This document shows, piece after piece, positions 1-7,330 of a stretch of DNA of 20,438 bases. The stretch's first letter is position 1, and the number at the start of each line of letters is the position of its first letter. The stretch lies in the NCBI GenBank assembly GCA_031373785.1, contig JANMNE010000351.1:1-20438 (forward strand). The letters run 5' to 3'. The stretch comes from JAENVT01 sp031373785 (lineage in GTDB: Bacteria; Actinomycetota; Acidimicrobiia; Acidimicrobiales; Ilumatobacteraceae). Position numbers and translations under genes: made by a program. The notes beneath the pieces are model-generated. The model made no database searches. It worked only from the letters and a program-made list of their open reading frames with translations, and was not told the origin of the DNA.

Positions 1-20
1 GCACGTGTGAGACTGATCGC

Positions 21-686
21 ATGCGTGTGCTCGTGGTCGAAGACGAGGTGCGTCAGGCCGCTGCGCTCAAGCGCGGCCTCGAAGCCGAAGGCTTTGCCGT
101 CGATGTCGCCAGCAGTGGGACCGATGGACTGTGGCTGGCCACCGAGCAGCCGTACGACGCCATCGTGCTCGACGTGATGCTGCCGGGCCTCAACGGCTAC
201 AAGGTCTGCGCCGAGCTTCGAGCCAAAGAGATCTGGACGCCGGTGCTGATGCTGACGGCGAAGGACGGCGAGCTCGACGAGGCAGAGGCGCTCGACACCG
301 GCGCCGACGACTTCTTGTCGAAGCCGTTCTCGTACGTGGTCTTGGTGGCCCGCCTTCGGGCCTTGCTGCGCCGCGGCGCGACGACGCGACCACCGGTGCT
401 ACGCGTGGGCGGGCTGGATCTCGATGTGGCGGCCAGGACCTGCACGGTCGACGGCGAGCCGGTCGAACTGACGCCGCGCGAGTTCTCCGTGGTCGAGTAC
501 CTGATGCGCCGCGAGGGAGAGGTCGTGCCCAAGTCGGAGATCCTCGAGCACGTGTGGGACTTCGCCTTCGATGGTGGCGACAACGTGGTCGAGGTGCACG
601 TCTCGGCGCTGCGCAGGAAGCTGGGCTCCTCGGCGATCGAGACGGTGCGCGGCGCCGGCTACCGGATGGGCGCGCGTGCGCGCTGA
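21..686 (+). CDS. OmpR/PhoB-family response regulator
   Basis: 221-aa two-component DNA-binding response regulator, cytoplasmic. The receiver domain (about 1-115) shows the acidic pair E7/D8 in VVEDE, phospho-acceptor D51 in VLDVMLPG, T79 in MLTA and K101 in SKPF. The output domain (about 125-218) is a winged helix with LTPREFSVVEYLM, the recognition-helix segment VVEVHVSALRRKL and the terminal hairpin VRGAGYRM, all typical of the family and of normal length. The ATG at 21 is the first start giving the complete receiver fold; no convincing Shine-Dalgarno is visible in the 20 bases before it. The gene overlaps the downstream kinase by 11 bases, so the two almost surely form a cognate pair. The stimulus and regulon are not evident from the sequence; the co-transcribed antiporter suggests ion, pH or envelope stress (inference). 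Confidence 0.95.
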   Translation: MRVLVVEDEVRQAAALKRGLEAEGFAVDVASSGTDGLWLATEQPYDAIVLDVMLPGLNGYKVCAELRAKEIWTPVLMLTAKDGELDEAEALDTGADDFLSKPFSYVVLVARLRALLRRGATTRPPVLRVGGLDLDVAARTCTVDGEPVELTPREFSVVEYLMRREGEVVPKSEILEHVWDFAFDGGDNVVEVHVSALRRKLGSSAIETVRGAGYRMGARAR

Positions 687-2046
687 GTGGCGTTCGTCAG
701 TCCGATCCCGCGCCACGATCGGTGCATCCCTGGTTCTCGCGGTTGCGTTGGTGGTCGGCGCGTTGGCCGCTGCCGGATTGCTGCGACGCGCGCTGAGCTC
801 TGACGCTCGGTCGCTCCTGGTCGATCGGGTCGATGAGGTCCAGACCCAGATTGCCGACGGTTTGTTGACGCGTGTTCTGCCGGCGACCGGCCGCGAGGTC
901 GGCCAGGTCCAGGTGGTCGACGCTTCCGGCCAGGTGGTCGCGGTGACCATCGGCCTGGCCGACACGACCCGGCTCGACGTGATCGCGGCACCGGCCGTCG
1001 GTCACGACTCGACCGCGACGGTCGACGGGAACGCGATCGGCGGTGTGCCCGGCCAGGAGTACCGAGTCGTGGCCCGCACGGTCGAGTCGGGGGACGGGCA
1101 GTTGACCATCTACGCGGTCACCTCATTGGATGCCGCCCATCGAGCCGAGCGCTACTTGCGCAACGCGCTGTTGATCGGCCTGCCATTGCAGGTTGCGCTG
1201 GCGGCGTGGTTGATCTCACGCGTCGTCGCCCGGGCACTGGCGCCGGTCGACTCGATGCGTGCCGAGGTCGATCGCATCGAGGCCGCCGATCTCTCCGGCC
1301 GCGTCCAGGCCAGCTCGAGCGACGATGAGATCGCCAAGTTGGGTCTGACGTTGAATCGCATGCTGGATCGACTCGAAGAGGCGGCAGGCCGCCAACAGCT
1401 CTTCGCCGCTGCAGCATCGCACGAGTTGCGCAGCCCTCTGTCGACGATCCGTACCGAGCTCGAGGTCGGGCTGGCCTACCCGGACCGGGCCGAGTGGTCG
1501 AAGGTTGCCGAGGACTCGTTGATCGAGGTCGCTCGGCTGGAGGAGCTGACCCGAGACCTGCGGATGCTGACCCGCTCGCGCTCGATGCAGGCGTCGGCGG
1601 CGGTGCCGATCGATCTGCCCGCGCTCGTTGCCGCGGAAGTCGCGTTGCGGCGTGCTGATCGAGGAGTCGCGTATCACACCCACTTGATGTCGGCCGAGAT
1701 CGCGGCCGACCCCGACGCGGTTGTGCGCGTGCTGCGCAACCTGCTCGACAAATCCGAGCGGCATGCCGCGGCGAACATCGGCGTGATCGTGACGCAGGAG
1801 ACGGACGGTGTGACCCTGACCGTTGCCAATGACGGGCCGGCCGTGCCGCCGGGCGACCTCGAGCGGATCTTCGAGCCGTTCATGAGGCTGGACGAAGCGC
1901 GCTCGCTCGACATCGGCGGGAGTGGGTTGGGACTGGCGATCGTTCGGTCCATCATGAGCGCCCTCGGCGGTTCGATCATCGCCGCTCCGGTCGACACGGG
2001 TGCGGAGTTCCGCGCCTGGTTCCCCCGCCGGACAACCGACGCATGA
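676..2046 (+). CDS. Membrane sensor histidine kinase with atypical N-box
   Basis: 456-aa sensor kinase, partner of the preceding response regulator. The start chosen is GTG 676, inside the regulator's last codons, because upstream in-frame starts lie deep in the regulator and residue 1 onward gives a clean basic N-terminus then TM1 (about 15-36). An extracytoplasmic sensor region (about 37-160), TM2 (about 163-181) and a HAMP linker follow. The H-box is SHELRSPLSTI with H249, the G1 box is NDGPAV with D386, and the G2 box is GSGLGLAIVRS from about 415. In the N-box the usual NLLDNAxRHA reads NLLDKSERHA: N355 is kept, but the second Asn, known to coordinate Mg-ATP in this family, is K359. The frame is intact on both sides. 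The stop overlaps the antiporter start as ATGA. Kinase activity may be altered (inference). Confidence 0.93.
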   Translation: MRAEWRSSVRSRATIGASLVLAVALVVGALAAAGLLRRALSSDARSLLVDRVDEVQTQIADGLLTRVLPATGREVGQVQVVDASGQVVAVTIGLADTTRLDVIAAPAVGHDSTATVDGNAIGGVPGQEYRVVARTVESGDGQLTIYAVTSLDAAHRAERYLRNALLIGLPLQVALAAWLISRVVARALAPVDSMRAEVDRIEAADLSGRVQASSSDDEIAKLGLTLNRMLDRLEEAAGRQQLFAAAASHELRSPLSTIRTELEVGLAYPDRAEWSKVAEDSLIEVARLEELTRDLRMLTRSRSMQASAAVPIDLPALVAAEVALRRADRGVAYHTHLMSAEIAADPDAVVRVLRNLLDKSERHAAANIGVIVTQETDGVTLTVANDGPAVPPGDLERIFEPFMRLDEARSLDIGGSGLGLAIVRSIMSALGGSIIAAPVDTGAEFRAWFPRRTTDA

Positions 2047-3206
2047 GCTTTGGCCCACTGGCCATCGTCCTGGCGGCCGGTCTGGTCGGCCCGCTCCTGG
2101 CGTCGCTGCACCGCTTCGGACCGCCGATGATCGTCGGCGAGATCGCCGCAGGGGTGGTGATCGGGACCAGCGGTCTCAAATGGGTGGATCCGAGGGATCA
2201 ACTGCTGACGGGCTTGGCTGCGATCGGGTTTGCGTTGCTGATGTTCGTGGTCGGCACGCACCTACCGGTACGTGATCGACACCTGCGCTCGGCGCTGGGC
2301 ACCGGCTTGGGAATGGCCGCGACGGTCGGAGCGTTGGCCGTGATCGCCGGGATGCTCCTCGCGCCCGTGGTCGGCCTCGATCACCCGGCGATCCTGGCGG
2401 TGTTGATCGCCACCAGTTCCGGCGCCGTGGCACTGCCGGTGCTACAGGGCCTCGACCGGTCGGATCGCGTCACCGTCGTCGCGATGGCGTGGATCGCAGT
2501 CGCCGATGTGGTGACGGTGCTGGCTCTGCCGGTGGTGCTGGCAACCGGCCGTATGGCGCGCGTGGTCGGTGGCGGCGTTCTGGTCGTGTTGGCTGGCGTG
2601 ACCATGCTGCTGTTGGCACGGTTCGCGCGTGATCGCCCCGCGGTCCGGCGACTGCGATTGCTGTCGGCCCAGCGCGGGTGGGGCCTCGATCTGCGGGTCT
2701 CGCTGCTCGCCCTGTTCACATGTGCGTGGCTGGCTACGCGGTTCGGCACGTCGATCCTCATCGCCGGGTTTGCCGTCGGCACGGTGGTCGCGCTGCTCGG
2801 TGAGCCGCGGCGGGTCGCCCAGCAGCTGGTGGGCATCGGCGAGGGCTTTGCGATCCCGCTGTTCTTCGTCCACCTCGGCGCACAGATCGATCTCCGTGCC
2901 CTGTTGCACTCGTCCCGGTCGCTGTGGTTGGCGGCGTCGATCGCCGGTGTCGCGATCGCGATCCACCTCATTGCCGCAATCGTGTGGCGACTTCCGGTCG
3001 CCATGGGATTGGTCGGTTCGGCGCAACTCGGCGTTCCCGCGGCGGTGGTCTCGATCGGGCTGGCCACGGAACAGATCACCGCCGCGCAGGGCGCGGCGGT
3101 GATGATGGCGCTGTTGGTCACGCTGGGAGCGTGCGCGGCCGGCGGTGCCATGCTCGGCCACACCGGCTCACTCACCGATGCGAGTGCACCGGTCGCGCTC
3201 GACTAG
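2043..3206 (+). CDS. CPA2-type monovalent cation/proton antiporter
   Basis: 387-aa polytopic inner-membrane protein, hydrophobic almost throughout, matching the Na+/H+ exchanger domain of the CPA2 (Kef/NapA-like) family, which exchanges Na+ or K+ for protons. Family-like features are GPPMIVGEIAAGVVIG near residues 26-41, an Asp in a mid-protein helix (VADVVTVLAL, D155) at the usual ion-binding position, and FFVHLGAQIDL in the second half. Only the membrane domain is present; there is no TrkA-N/RCK nucleotide-binding tail, so Kef-style ligand gating is not expected. The ATG overlaps the kinase stop by 4 bases (ATGA), giving translational coupling in a three-gene operon. Ion specificity cannot be read from sequence. 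A K+ efflux or Na+ extrusion role under two-component control is inference. Confidence 0.9.
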   Translation: MSFGPLAIVLAAGLVGPLLASLHRFGPPMIVGEIAAGVVIGTSGLKWVDPRDQLLTGLAAIGFALLMFVVGTHLPVRDRHLRSALGTGLGMAATVGALAVIAGMLLAPVVGLDHPAILAVLIATSSGAVALPVLQGLDRSDRVTVVAMAWIAVADVVTVLALPVVLATGRMARVVGGGVLVVLAGVTMLLLARFARDRPAVRRLRLLSAQRGWGLDLRVSLLALFTCAWLATRFGTSILIAGFAVGTVVALLGEPRRVAQQLVGIGEGFAIPLFFVHLGAQIDLRALLHSSRSLWLAASIAGVAIAIHLIAAIVWRLPVAMGLVGSAQLGVPAAVVSIGLATEQITAAQGAAVMMALLVTLGACAAGGAMLGHTGSLTDASAPVALD

Positions 3207-3741
3207 CCGTCATCGCGCGTGCGGCAACGCTCGCCGTGTGCACGCGATCCCCGGTGTGATGTCTTGGAGCGTAGTTGCGTTCGTACGGTGCGACTGCCCG
3301 GGCGATGCCGGAGTCTTGCGCATTGTCATGCGTCCCAGACCGGCACTTCCGGGCGTAGGGATGGGATCGGGCCGTTCGGTCTTATGGGGCATACTGCGCG
3401 TTCGCCGGATACGGGCGGGCGCGTGGCGCCGGGCGGCCGGACGCTATGAGTGTGTGTCGCGACTTCACCGCCCCGATGTCATCGTCGTGAGGCCGGTCGT
3501 CCGCTGACGAGTGCCGCGGTTCGCCCACTCGGTCGACCGCATGAGTGCACCCGCGGGATCGTCCGATGTAGTTGATTTCGCGTCGCAGCAGCGCGTGCGT
3601 TTGGCAATATCACACCCCGGAGCTGCTCTCGCGGTCGTGATCCGCGCAAATCGGTTCTTGGTCAACGAGCCGCGACCGCGATCCACATGAAGACGAACGC
3701 AAAACAGGCCAGGCGCACGACCGCAGCGACGTAACCGACGT
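3207..3741. other. Gene-poor intergenic stretch
   Basis: About 535 bases between the antiporter stop and the hairpin at 3742. Apart from the hairpin at 3216-3246 no convincing gene is seen. Open frames here on either strand (for example 3465-3749 minus) encode Arg-rich, low-complexity peptides without recognisable motifs. The part from about 3540 is visibly less GC-rich than the flanking operon. No tRNA, riboswitch or mobile-element end was recognised. Confidence 0.6.
3216..3246 (+). terminator. Hairpin after the antiporter operon
   Basis: The inverted repeat CGCGTGC (3216-3222) and GCACGCG (3240-3246) starts 10 bases after the antiporter stop. The 17-base loop contains a further GGC/GCC pair that could extend the stem with a bulge. 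No U-tract follows, which is common for actinobacterial terminators. Position and stem support termination; function is inferred. Confidence 0.5.
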
Positions 3742-3777
3742 CTCCGCATAACGCTGCGAGCGTCCCACTGAGCGGAG
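3742..3777 (-). terminator. Nested hairpin downstream of the ice-binding-type gene
   Basis: An outer stem CTCCGC (3742-3747) / GCGGAG (3772-3777) encloses a perfect inner hairpin ACGCT-gcg-AGCGT (3751-3763). It lies 14 bases beyond the stop codon of the minus-strand DUF3494 gene, the expected place for its terminator. No U-tract is present. Confidence 0.5.
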
Positions 3778-3791
3778 TATTGCTTGCCCTG

Positions 3792-4670
3792 TCAGCGCAC
3801 TCGGCGGCGCTGTGTCGTGGCGAGCATCAGCCCGCCGAGGATGACCGCGAGGAGTGCGGCCATGGGGATGAGGAGATGTATGCCGGTGCCCGGCAACGGC
3901 GTCGTGGTCGCGCCCCCCGCCCCGGTTGCCGTGCTCGTCGCGGTGGGTGTCGCTGGTGTTGCGGCTCCGCAGCTCGGCCGGTTCATCTGGTTGCTGTCCA
4001 GGGTGACCGCACCGTTACGAGCGAGGAGCCTTCCGAATATGACCGCGCCGGTGGTCGCGGTAACCGAGGTCAACGCCAGCACAGTGCCGACAAAGACCGA
4101 ACTCGTGCCGAGTGTCGCGGAACTGGTGACTTGCCAGAATACATGGCAGGCGTCCCCGCCGTTGATCACTGTGACTCTGCTTGACGAGGCTGTGATCAGC
4201 GTGCTCGCGCTCTGAAACACAAACACGGCGTTTGGATCGCCCTGCGCATCGAGAGTGAGTGTCCCGGTCAAGCCGAGGGTCCCGCCGGTGTACACGCCGG
4301 GCAGGAGTTTCTGGCCGCCGAGATCCGCGCTGACCGTTGCCGAGGTTGACCGGCCGGCGGCATCGTTGTACGCCGTTGTGAGGTCGGCTTGAGCTTGGAG
4401 CGCGACGGCATCCGCAGTGTGGATGGTTCCATTGACCGTGCCTGGCGGGAAGCCGGTCACGGCGCTGCCGGGGCTCAACCCGATGCCGCCGGTGATCACC
4501 GATGGGCCGGTGTTGGTGACGGTTTGTCCGGCGAGAACAGCGAAGCTGGCGGCCGTGCCGAGACCGACCGGTGCTTGCGCCGCGTCGGCTTGGATGGCGC
4601 CGACCCCGCTGACAGCCACCCCAAGCGTGAGCGCGAACAGGATGCCAGGAAGTCGCCGAACAGTGGTCAT
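3792..4670 (-). CDS. DUF3494 ice-binding-type protein with LPXTG sortase signal
   Basis: 292-aa surface protein. The start at ATG 4670 is chosen over an in-frame ATG at 4703 because it gives a standard signal peptide: MTTVRR, a hydrophobic stretch to about 26, and likely cleavage near ADA-AQ at 30. Residues about 34-234 match the DUF3494/IBP beta-helix family: LGTAASFAVLAGQTVTNTGP, then GGIGLSPGSAVTGFPPG, LTTAYNDAAGR, LLPGVYTGG, PNAVFVFQ, CHVFWQVTSSATLGT and the closing NQMN. C175 and C234 could form a disulfide. A Thr/Pro/Ala-rich linker (about 237-257) leads to LPGTG (259-263), a hydrophobic helix and RRRVR, a textbook sortase anchor. Members of this family bind ice, adhere to it or inhibit recrystallisation; here attachment to the cell wall suggests an adhesin or surface-shield role (inference). 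No sortase gene is in the window. It stands alone between gene-poor flanks. Confidence 0.88.
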   Translation of the reverse strand: MTTVRRLPGILFALTLGVAVSGVGAIQADAAQAPVGLGTAASFAVLAGQTVTNTGPSVITGGIGLSPGSAVTGFPPGTVNGTIHTADAVALQAQADLTTAYNDAAGRSTSATVSADLGGQKLLPGVYTGGTLGLTGTLTLDAQGDPNAVFVFQSASTLITASSSRVTVINGGDACHVFWQVTSSATLGTSSVFVGTVLALTSVTATTGAVIFGRLLARNGAVTLDSNQMNRPSCGAATPATPTATSTATGAGGATTTPLPGTGIHLLIPMAALLAVILGGLMLATTQRRRVR

Positions 4671-5190
4671 GCTCGCGTCGTACCCAAGTTCGCGGCCGTC
4701 CATACATCGGCGGCTACAGCAGATGCACGGACAACTGAATCCCAGCAGTCGAATTCGCCCCGTGCGGCGGTTTCGTTGAGGGTTGAGTCATCGCCAGCAT
4801 CGAACTCGACGGCCTCGTAGACGAACGTACAGAACGCCCGGCAACGGCTTCACTCGGCTGCCCCAGAACACGCGGCGAACTCCGGCCATGGACCACCCCA
4901 CACCACCGGATCGGGGGCGCGCCAGACGCGCCGTTCGGTGCGCGCCGGTTTCCGAGCAGCTGTGAGTCAGATCGAGACCGAAGCCGCGACATCCGACACA
5001 CACCGCACCGGCCAGCGTGCCTGCTTCAGCGATCCGGGCGCCAAGCTCGTTCACCGGCCGCAGCTCAGAGAAATCCTTGGCGCCCAGATCGGGAAGGCCG
5101 GTGAGAACAGCGCACAGACCCGGGATCTGTATCCGTGGCGCGCTGGTCGTGGTCGCCGATCGAGCAAGCGTTGCCGGGCGGCACTAGCCG
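4671..5190. other. Intergenic stretch, possible decayed coding remnant
   Basis: About 520 bases between two minus-strand genes, so it must carry the promoter of the DUF3494 gene. No complete gene is recognised. One minus-strand frame stays open from about 5186 down to 4788 and reads like protein in its first half (for example LTGLPDLGAKDFSELRPV, then NELGARIAEAGTLAG), then becomes Arg-rich. It has no good start (first GTG at 5054) and matches no family I recognise, so it may be a degraded gene or chance. Small 4-5 bp inverted repeats near 5172-5183 could help end the protease transcript. Confidence 0.35.
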
Positions 5191-6360
5191 TCATGCTGCG
5201 TGTGTCGACAGGGTCGCGTCGACGTCGATCGTCTTGCCCTTGCGGTCGATCTCGAGGTGCACGACATGGCCGGCGCCGGTGGTGCGGATGACATCGCCAA
5301 GGGTGGAGCTGTCGTCGGTTGCGGTGCCGTTGATCGACACGATCACGTCACCGGGCTGGAGACCGGCGCTGGAGGCCGCTGAATCTCCGGCGACATCGAC
5401 GATCAGCAGCCCGTGATCGATGTCGAGCCCACTTCGTGATGCGACGGTTGGATCGACTGCCGTCGTGGTCACGCCGAGGTACGCCTTGGTGATGGTCTTG
5501 CCCAGTTGCAGCTGCGTGATGATCGGTTGGGCCGTGTCGATCGCAATCGCGAACCCGATGTTCTGGGCGTCCTGCGAGCCGGCGGAGTTGATGCCCACGA
5601 CCTCGCCATCGAGCGTCAGCAGTGGCCCTCCGGAGTTGCCCGGATTGATCGCAGCGTCGGTCTGCAGCAGGTGGGTCAGGTGCTCGCCGTCATTGGTGTC
5701 GATGGTGCGGTCGAGCGCCGAGACGATGCCCTCGGTGGCGGTCGGCCCGCCGGTGAGATCCAACGCGTTGCCGATGGCGACAACCGGCTCGCCGATGTGG
5801 AGGTTCGACGACTTGCCGAGGGGCAAGGCGGTGAGGCCGGCCTTGTCGACCTTCACCACAGCGAGGTCGTCGGTGCGGTCGACGCCGAGCACCTTGGCGG
5901 GCGCCGTCGAGCCATCGGCGAACTTCACGGTGATCTTGGTTGCATCGGCCACGACGTGGGCGTTGGTGGCGATTTGACCATCGGCGCTGATGATGAAGCC
6001 GGTCCCTGCCGCCTGGCCGCCGTTCAGTTCGACGCTGATGCTGACCACACCCGGCAGTGCCGCGCTGATCAGTGCCGAGACGTCTTGCTTGTCAGGCCCG
6101 GAGGCTCCCGACGCCGCGGTGCCGACCGATGCGGTGTTGAAGTTGCCGGTCGTTGTCTGCGTGGCCACCGCGGGCTGTGATTGGCGACCGGTGATCGCGC
6201 CGCCTGCAGTGCCTCCGGCGATCGCCACGACCGCGAACGCGGCGAGTGCCAGGCGTCGGCGGCCGGAGCGAGGGGTGCTTGGGTGAGGGGAGGGTGAGCC
6301 GGCAGGAGCGGGCCACGACGGAGGCTCGTTGCCGACACCCGGATCGTGTTCGGGGAACAT
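5191..6360 (-). CDS. HtrA/DegP-like membrane-anchored serine protease with PDZ domain
   Basis: 389-aa envelope quality-control protease. A Pro/Ser-rich cytoplasmic N-terminus (1-35) precedes one TM segment (about 37-57), a linker, and a trypsin-like domain (about 95-290) with the catalytic triad H135 (TNAHVV), D165 (RTDDLAVV) and S243 in GNSGGP. One PDZ domain follows (about 293-385; YLGV, then AGLQPGDVIVSING). This is the single-PDZ architecture and length usual for actinobacterial HtrA/PepD-type proteins, which degrade or refold misfolded extracytoplasmic proteins. The start is ATG 6360, preceded by a good Shine-Dalgarno (GGAAAGGAAG). The gene is transcribed divergently from the small membrane gene at 6504; the shared upstream region carries 7-bp direct and inverted repeats that could bind an OmpR-type regulator. 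In mycobacteria the MprAB two-component system controls pepD, an analogous link that is only suggested here. Confidence 0.93.
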   Translation of the reverse strand: MFPEHDPGVGNEPPSWPAPAGSPSPHPSTPRSGRRRLALAAFAVVAIAGGTAGGAITGRQSQPAVATQTTTGNFNTASVGTAASGASGPDKQDVSALISAALPGVVSISVELNGGQAAGTGFIISADGQIATNAHVVADATKITVKFADGSTAPAKVLGVDRTDDLAVVKVDKAGLTALPLGKSSNLHIGEPVVAIGNALDLTGGPTATEGIVSALDRTIDTNDGEHLTHLLQTDAAINPGNSGGPLLTLDGEVVGINSAGSQDAQNIGFAIAIDTAQPIITQLQLGKTITKAYLGVTTTAVDPTVASRSGLDIDHGLLIVDVAGDSAASSAGLQPGDVIVSINGTATDDSSTLGDVIRTTGAGHVVHLEIDRKGKTIDVDATLSTHAA

Positions 6361-6421
6361 GTCTGGTCTTCCTTTCCGAAGGTGGACATGCTCATGGTGG
6401 CCCTGCGACGTTGACGCCTCC

Positions 6422-6447
6422 CTGAAGGAAGCTGAAGGCTCCTTCAG
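6422..6447. promoter_or_regulatory. Candidate operator: CTGAAGG direct repeats plus inverted copy
   Basis: CTGAAGG occurs at 6422-6428 and 6432-6438 (10-bp period, 3-bp spacer) and as its inverse CCTTCAG at 6441-6447, so the last two form a perfect 7-bp inverted repeat around CT. The site lies between the divergent protease start (6360) and the small membrane gene (6504). A 10-bp direct-repeat period is typical of OmpR/PhoB-type binding sites. Which regulator binds is unknown. Confidence 0.45.
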
Positions 6448-6503
6448 TCCCTGCCCGTTCGGCCCCAGGTTTGAAGCACCGCGCGCCGGGGTAGTCGCTG
6501 GTC

Positions 6504-6659
6504 ATGATTGTTCTCGGACTTGTACTTCTGCTCCTCGGTCTCCTCACCGGAGTCGGCATCCTCTGGACCGCAGGCGTTGTGCTCCTGATCGTCGGCCTGG
6601 TGCTGATGGTGTTGGGTCGCAGCGGCCGCCCCGTCGGTGGGCGTGCCCACTACTGGTGA
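6504..6659 (+). CDS. Small DUF6131-like membrane protein
   Basis: 51-aa protein starting at ATG 6504 and ending with TGA at 6657-6659. It has two hydrophobic segments, about 1-19 (MIVLGLVLLLLGLLTGVGI) and 22-38, joined by LWTAGV, then a Gly/Arg-rich tail GRSGRPVGGRAHYW. The pattern of short Leu-rich hairpin, GRxGRxVGGRxHYW-like ending and roughly 50 residues is that of the DUF6131 small membrane proteins common in actinobacteria; their function is unknown. No clear Shine-Dalgarno precedes the ATG. It diverges from the HtrA-like protease and converges on the DUF4188 gene, with 10 bases between the stop codons. Control by the repeats at 6422-6447 is possible. Confidence 0.75.
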   Translation: MIVLGLVLLLLGLLTGVGILWTAGVVLLIVGLVLMVLGRSGRPVGGRAHYW

Positions 6660-6669
6660 TGCCCTCCGT

Positions 6670-7155
6670 CTAGCCAGACCCCTTCGAGGCGGCCTTCAAC
6701 CGCTGCCGTGCACCAACCGATTCGGCGACCGGCAACAGCCGGCTGGCCTTGCCCAGACCCCGCGGCGGTACGTTGCCGTAGATCGCTTCGTACTCGCCGG
6801 CGCGGACCAGGAACGTCTCGTGCCAGATCCCGGTGCGACCGCTGCTGCCGACACGCTTCCAGAACTTGCGCCAGACGTCGAGATGCGGATCGTCGGTGTT
6901 CTTGGCGAACGCCTCGAGATGCTCGAACGACCGCCAGTACTGCACGCTGGCGAACCCCAACGTCTGATAGCCGAGCAGCCCACTCTCGGGATGCGCGGTG
7001 AGGTACTTCAACATGTGGTTCAACCCGCGGCGCCCGCCGAGGTCGGTGATCGCCTTGAACACCTGCCACTTCGAGTTCACCCGCGCCCCGATGATGAAGA
7101 CCACGAAGTCGCCTTCGATCTCGGCGGTCCAGCGCCCCTGTCGGATGTCGGCCAT
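6670..7155 (-). CDS. DUF4188 family protein
   Basis: 161-aa soluble protein. Start ATG 7155 is set by a strong Shine-Dalgarno (AAAGGAGGGG, 6 bases upstream). The core, GDFVVFIIGARVNSKWQ followed by ESGLLGYQTLGFASVQYWRSFEHLEAFAKN and a Trp-rich end (VWRKFWKRVG, then GIWHETFLVRAGEYEAIY), corresponds to the DUF4188 family, whose members look like small dimeric alpha/beta-barrel (monooxygenase-fold) proteins. Neither substrate nor reaction is established for the family; the WHETF and EAIYGN motifs are typical of it. Its stop lies 10 bases from that of the convergent small membrane gene. A putative 32-aa membrane peptide gene lies 40 bases upstream on the same strand and could share its transcript. 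Confidence 0.8.
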   Translation of the reverse strand: MADIRQGRWTAEIEGDFVVFIIGARVNSKWQVFKAITDLGGRRGLNHMLKYLTAHPESGLLGYQTLGFASVQYWRSFEHLEAFAKNTDDPHLDVWRKFWKRVGSSGRTGIWHETFLVRAGEYEAIYGNVPPRGLGKASRLLPVAESVGARQRLKAASKGSG

Positions 7156-7195
7156 CGACGCCCCTCCTTTGCTCGCGCAAATCATCGCGCGCGTG

Positions 7196-7294
7196 TCAGG
7201 AGCGGATGTCCTCGCGGTCGAACCACGCCACTGCGACGGCGCCGACGACGACCAGATAGGCAACCTGCACGACCTCGACGATCACATCACTCAT
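7196..7294 (-). CDS. Putative 32-aa single-pass membrane peptide
   Basis: Short open frame from ATG 7294 (alternative in-frame ATG at 7318, giving 40 aa) to TGA at 7196. The peptide is MSDVIVEVVQVAYLVVVGAV up to residue 20, then AVAWFDREDIRS: one hydrophobic helix with an acidic N-terminal turn and a charged tail. A weak AGG-type site lies before ATG 7294. It lies 40 bases upstream of the DUF4188 gene in the same direction and diverges from the ThDP enzyme gene. No family is recognised. The clear membrane helix and position make it plausible, but the length makes chance possible. Confidence 0.4.
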   Translation of the reverse strand: MSDVIVEVVQVAYLVVVGAVAVAWFDREDIRS

Positions 7295-7330
7295 CGACAC
7301 CTGCTTTCGTCGGAACATGTCGACCACGTC

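Noticed and set aside
571..675. N-terminal extension of the histidine kinase to ATG 571
   Set aside because: It lies entirely within the response regulator and encodes an Arg/Cys-rich peptide; GTG 676 gives a normal kinase N-terminus.
1741..1764. Frameshift as the cause of the odd kinase N-box
   Set aside because: Shifting the frame by one base does not restore the canonical motif, and the correct frame continues on both sides; a substitution is more likely.
3465..3749. 94-codon minus-strand ORF in the gene-poor region
   Set aside because: Arg-rich, no motif, no ribosome binding site, and it overlaps the terminator-like hairpin at 3742-3777.
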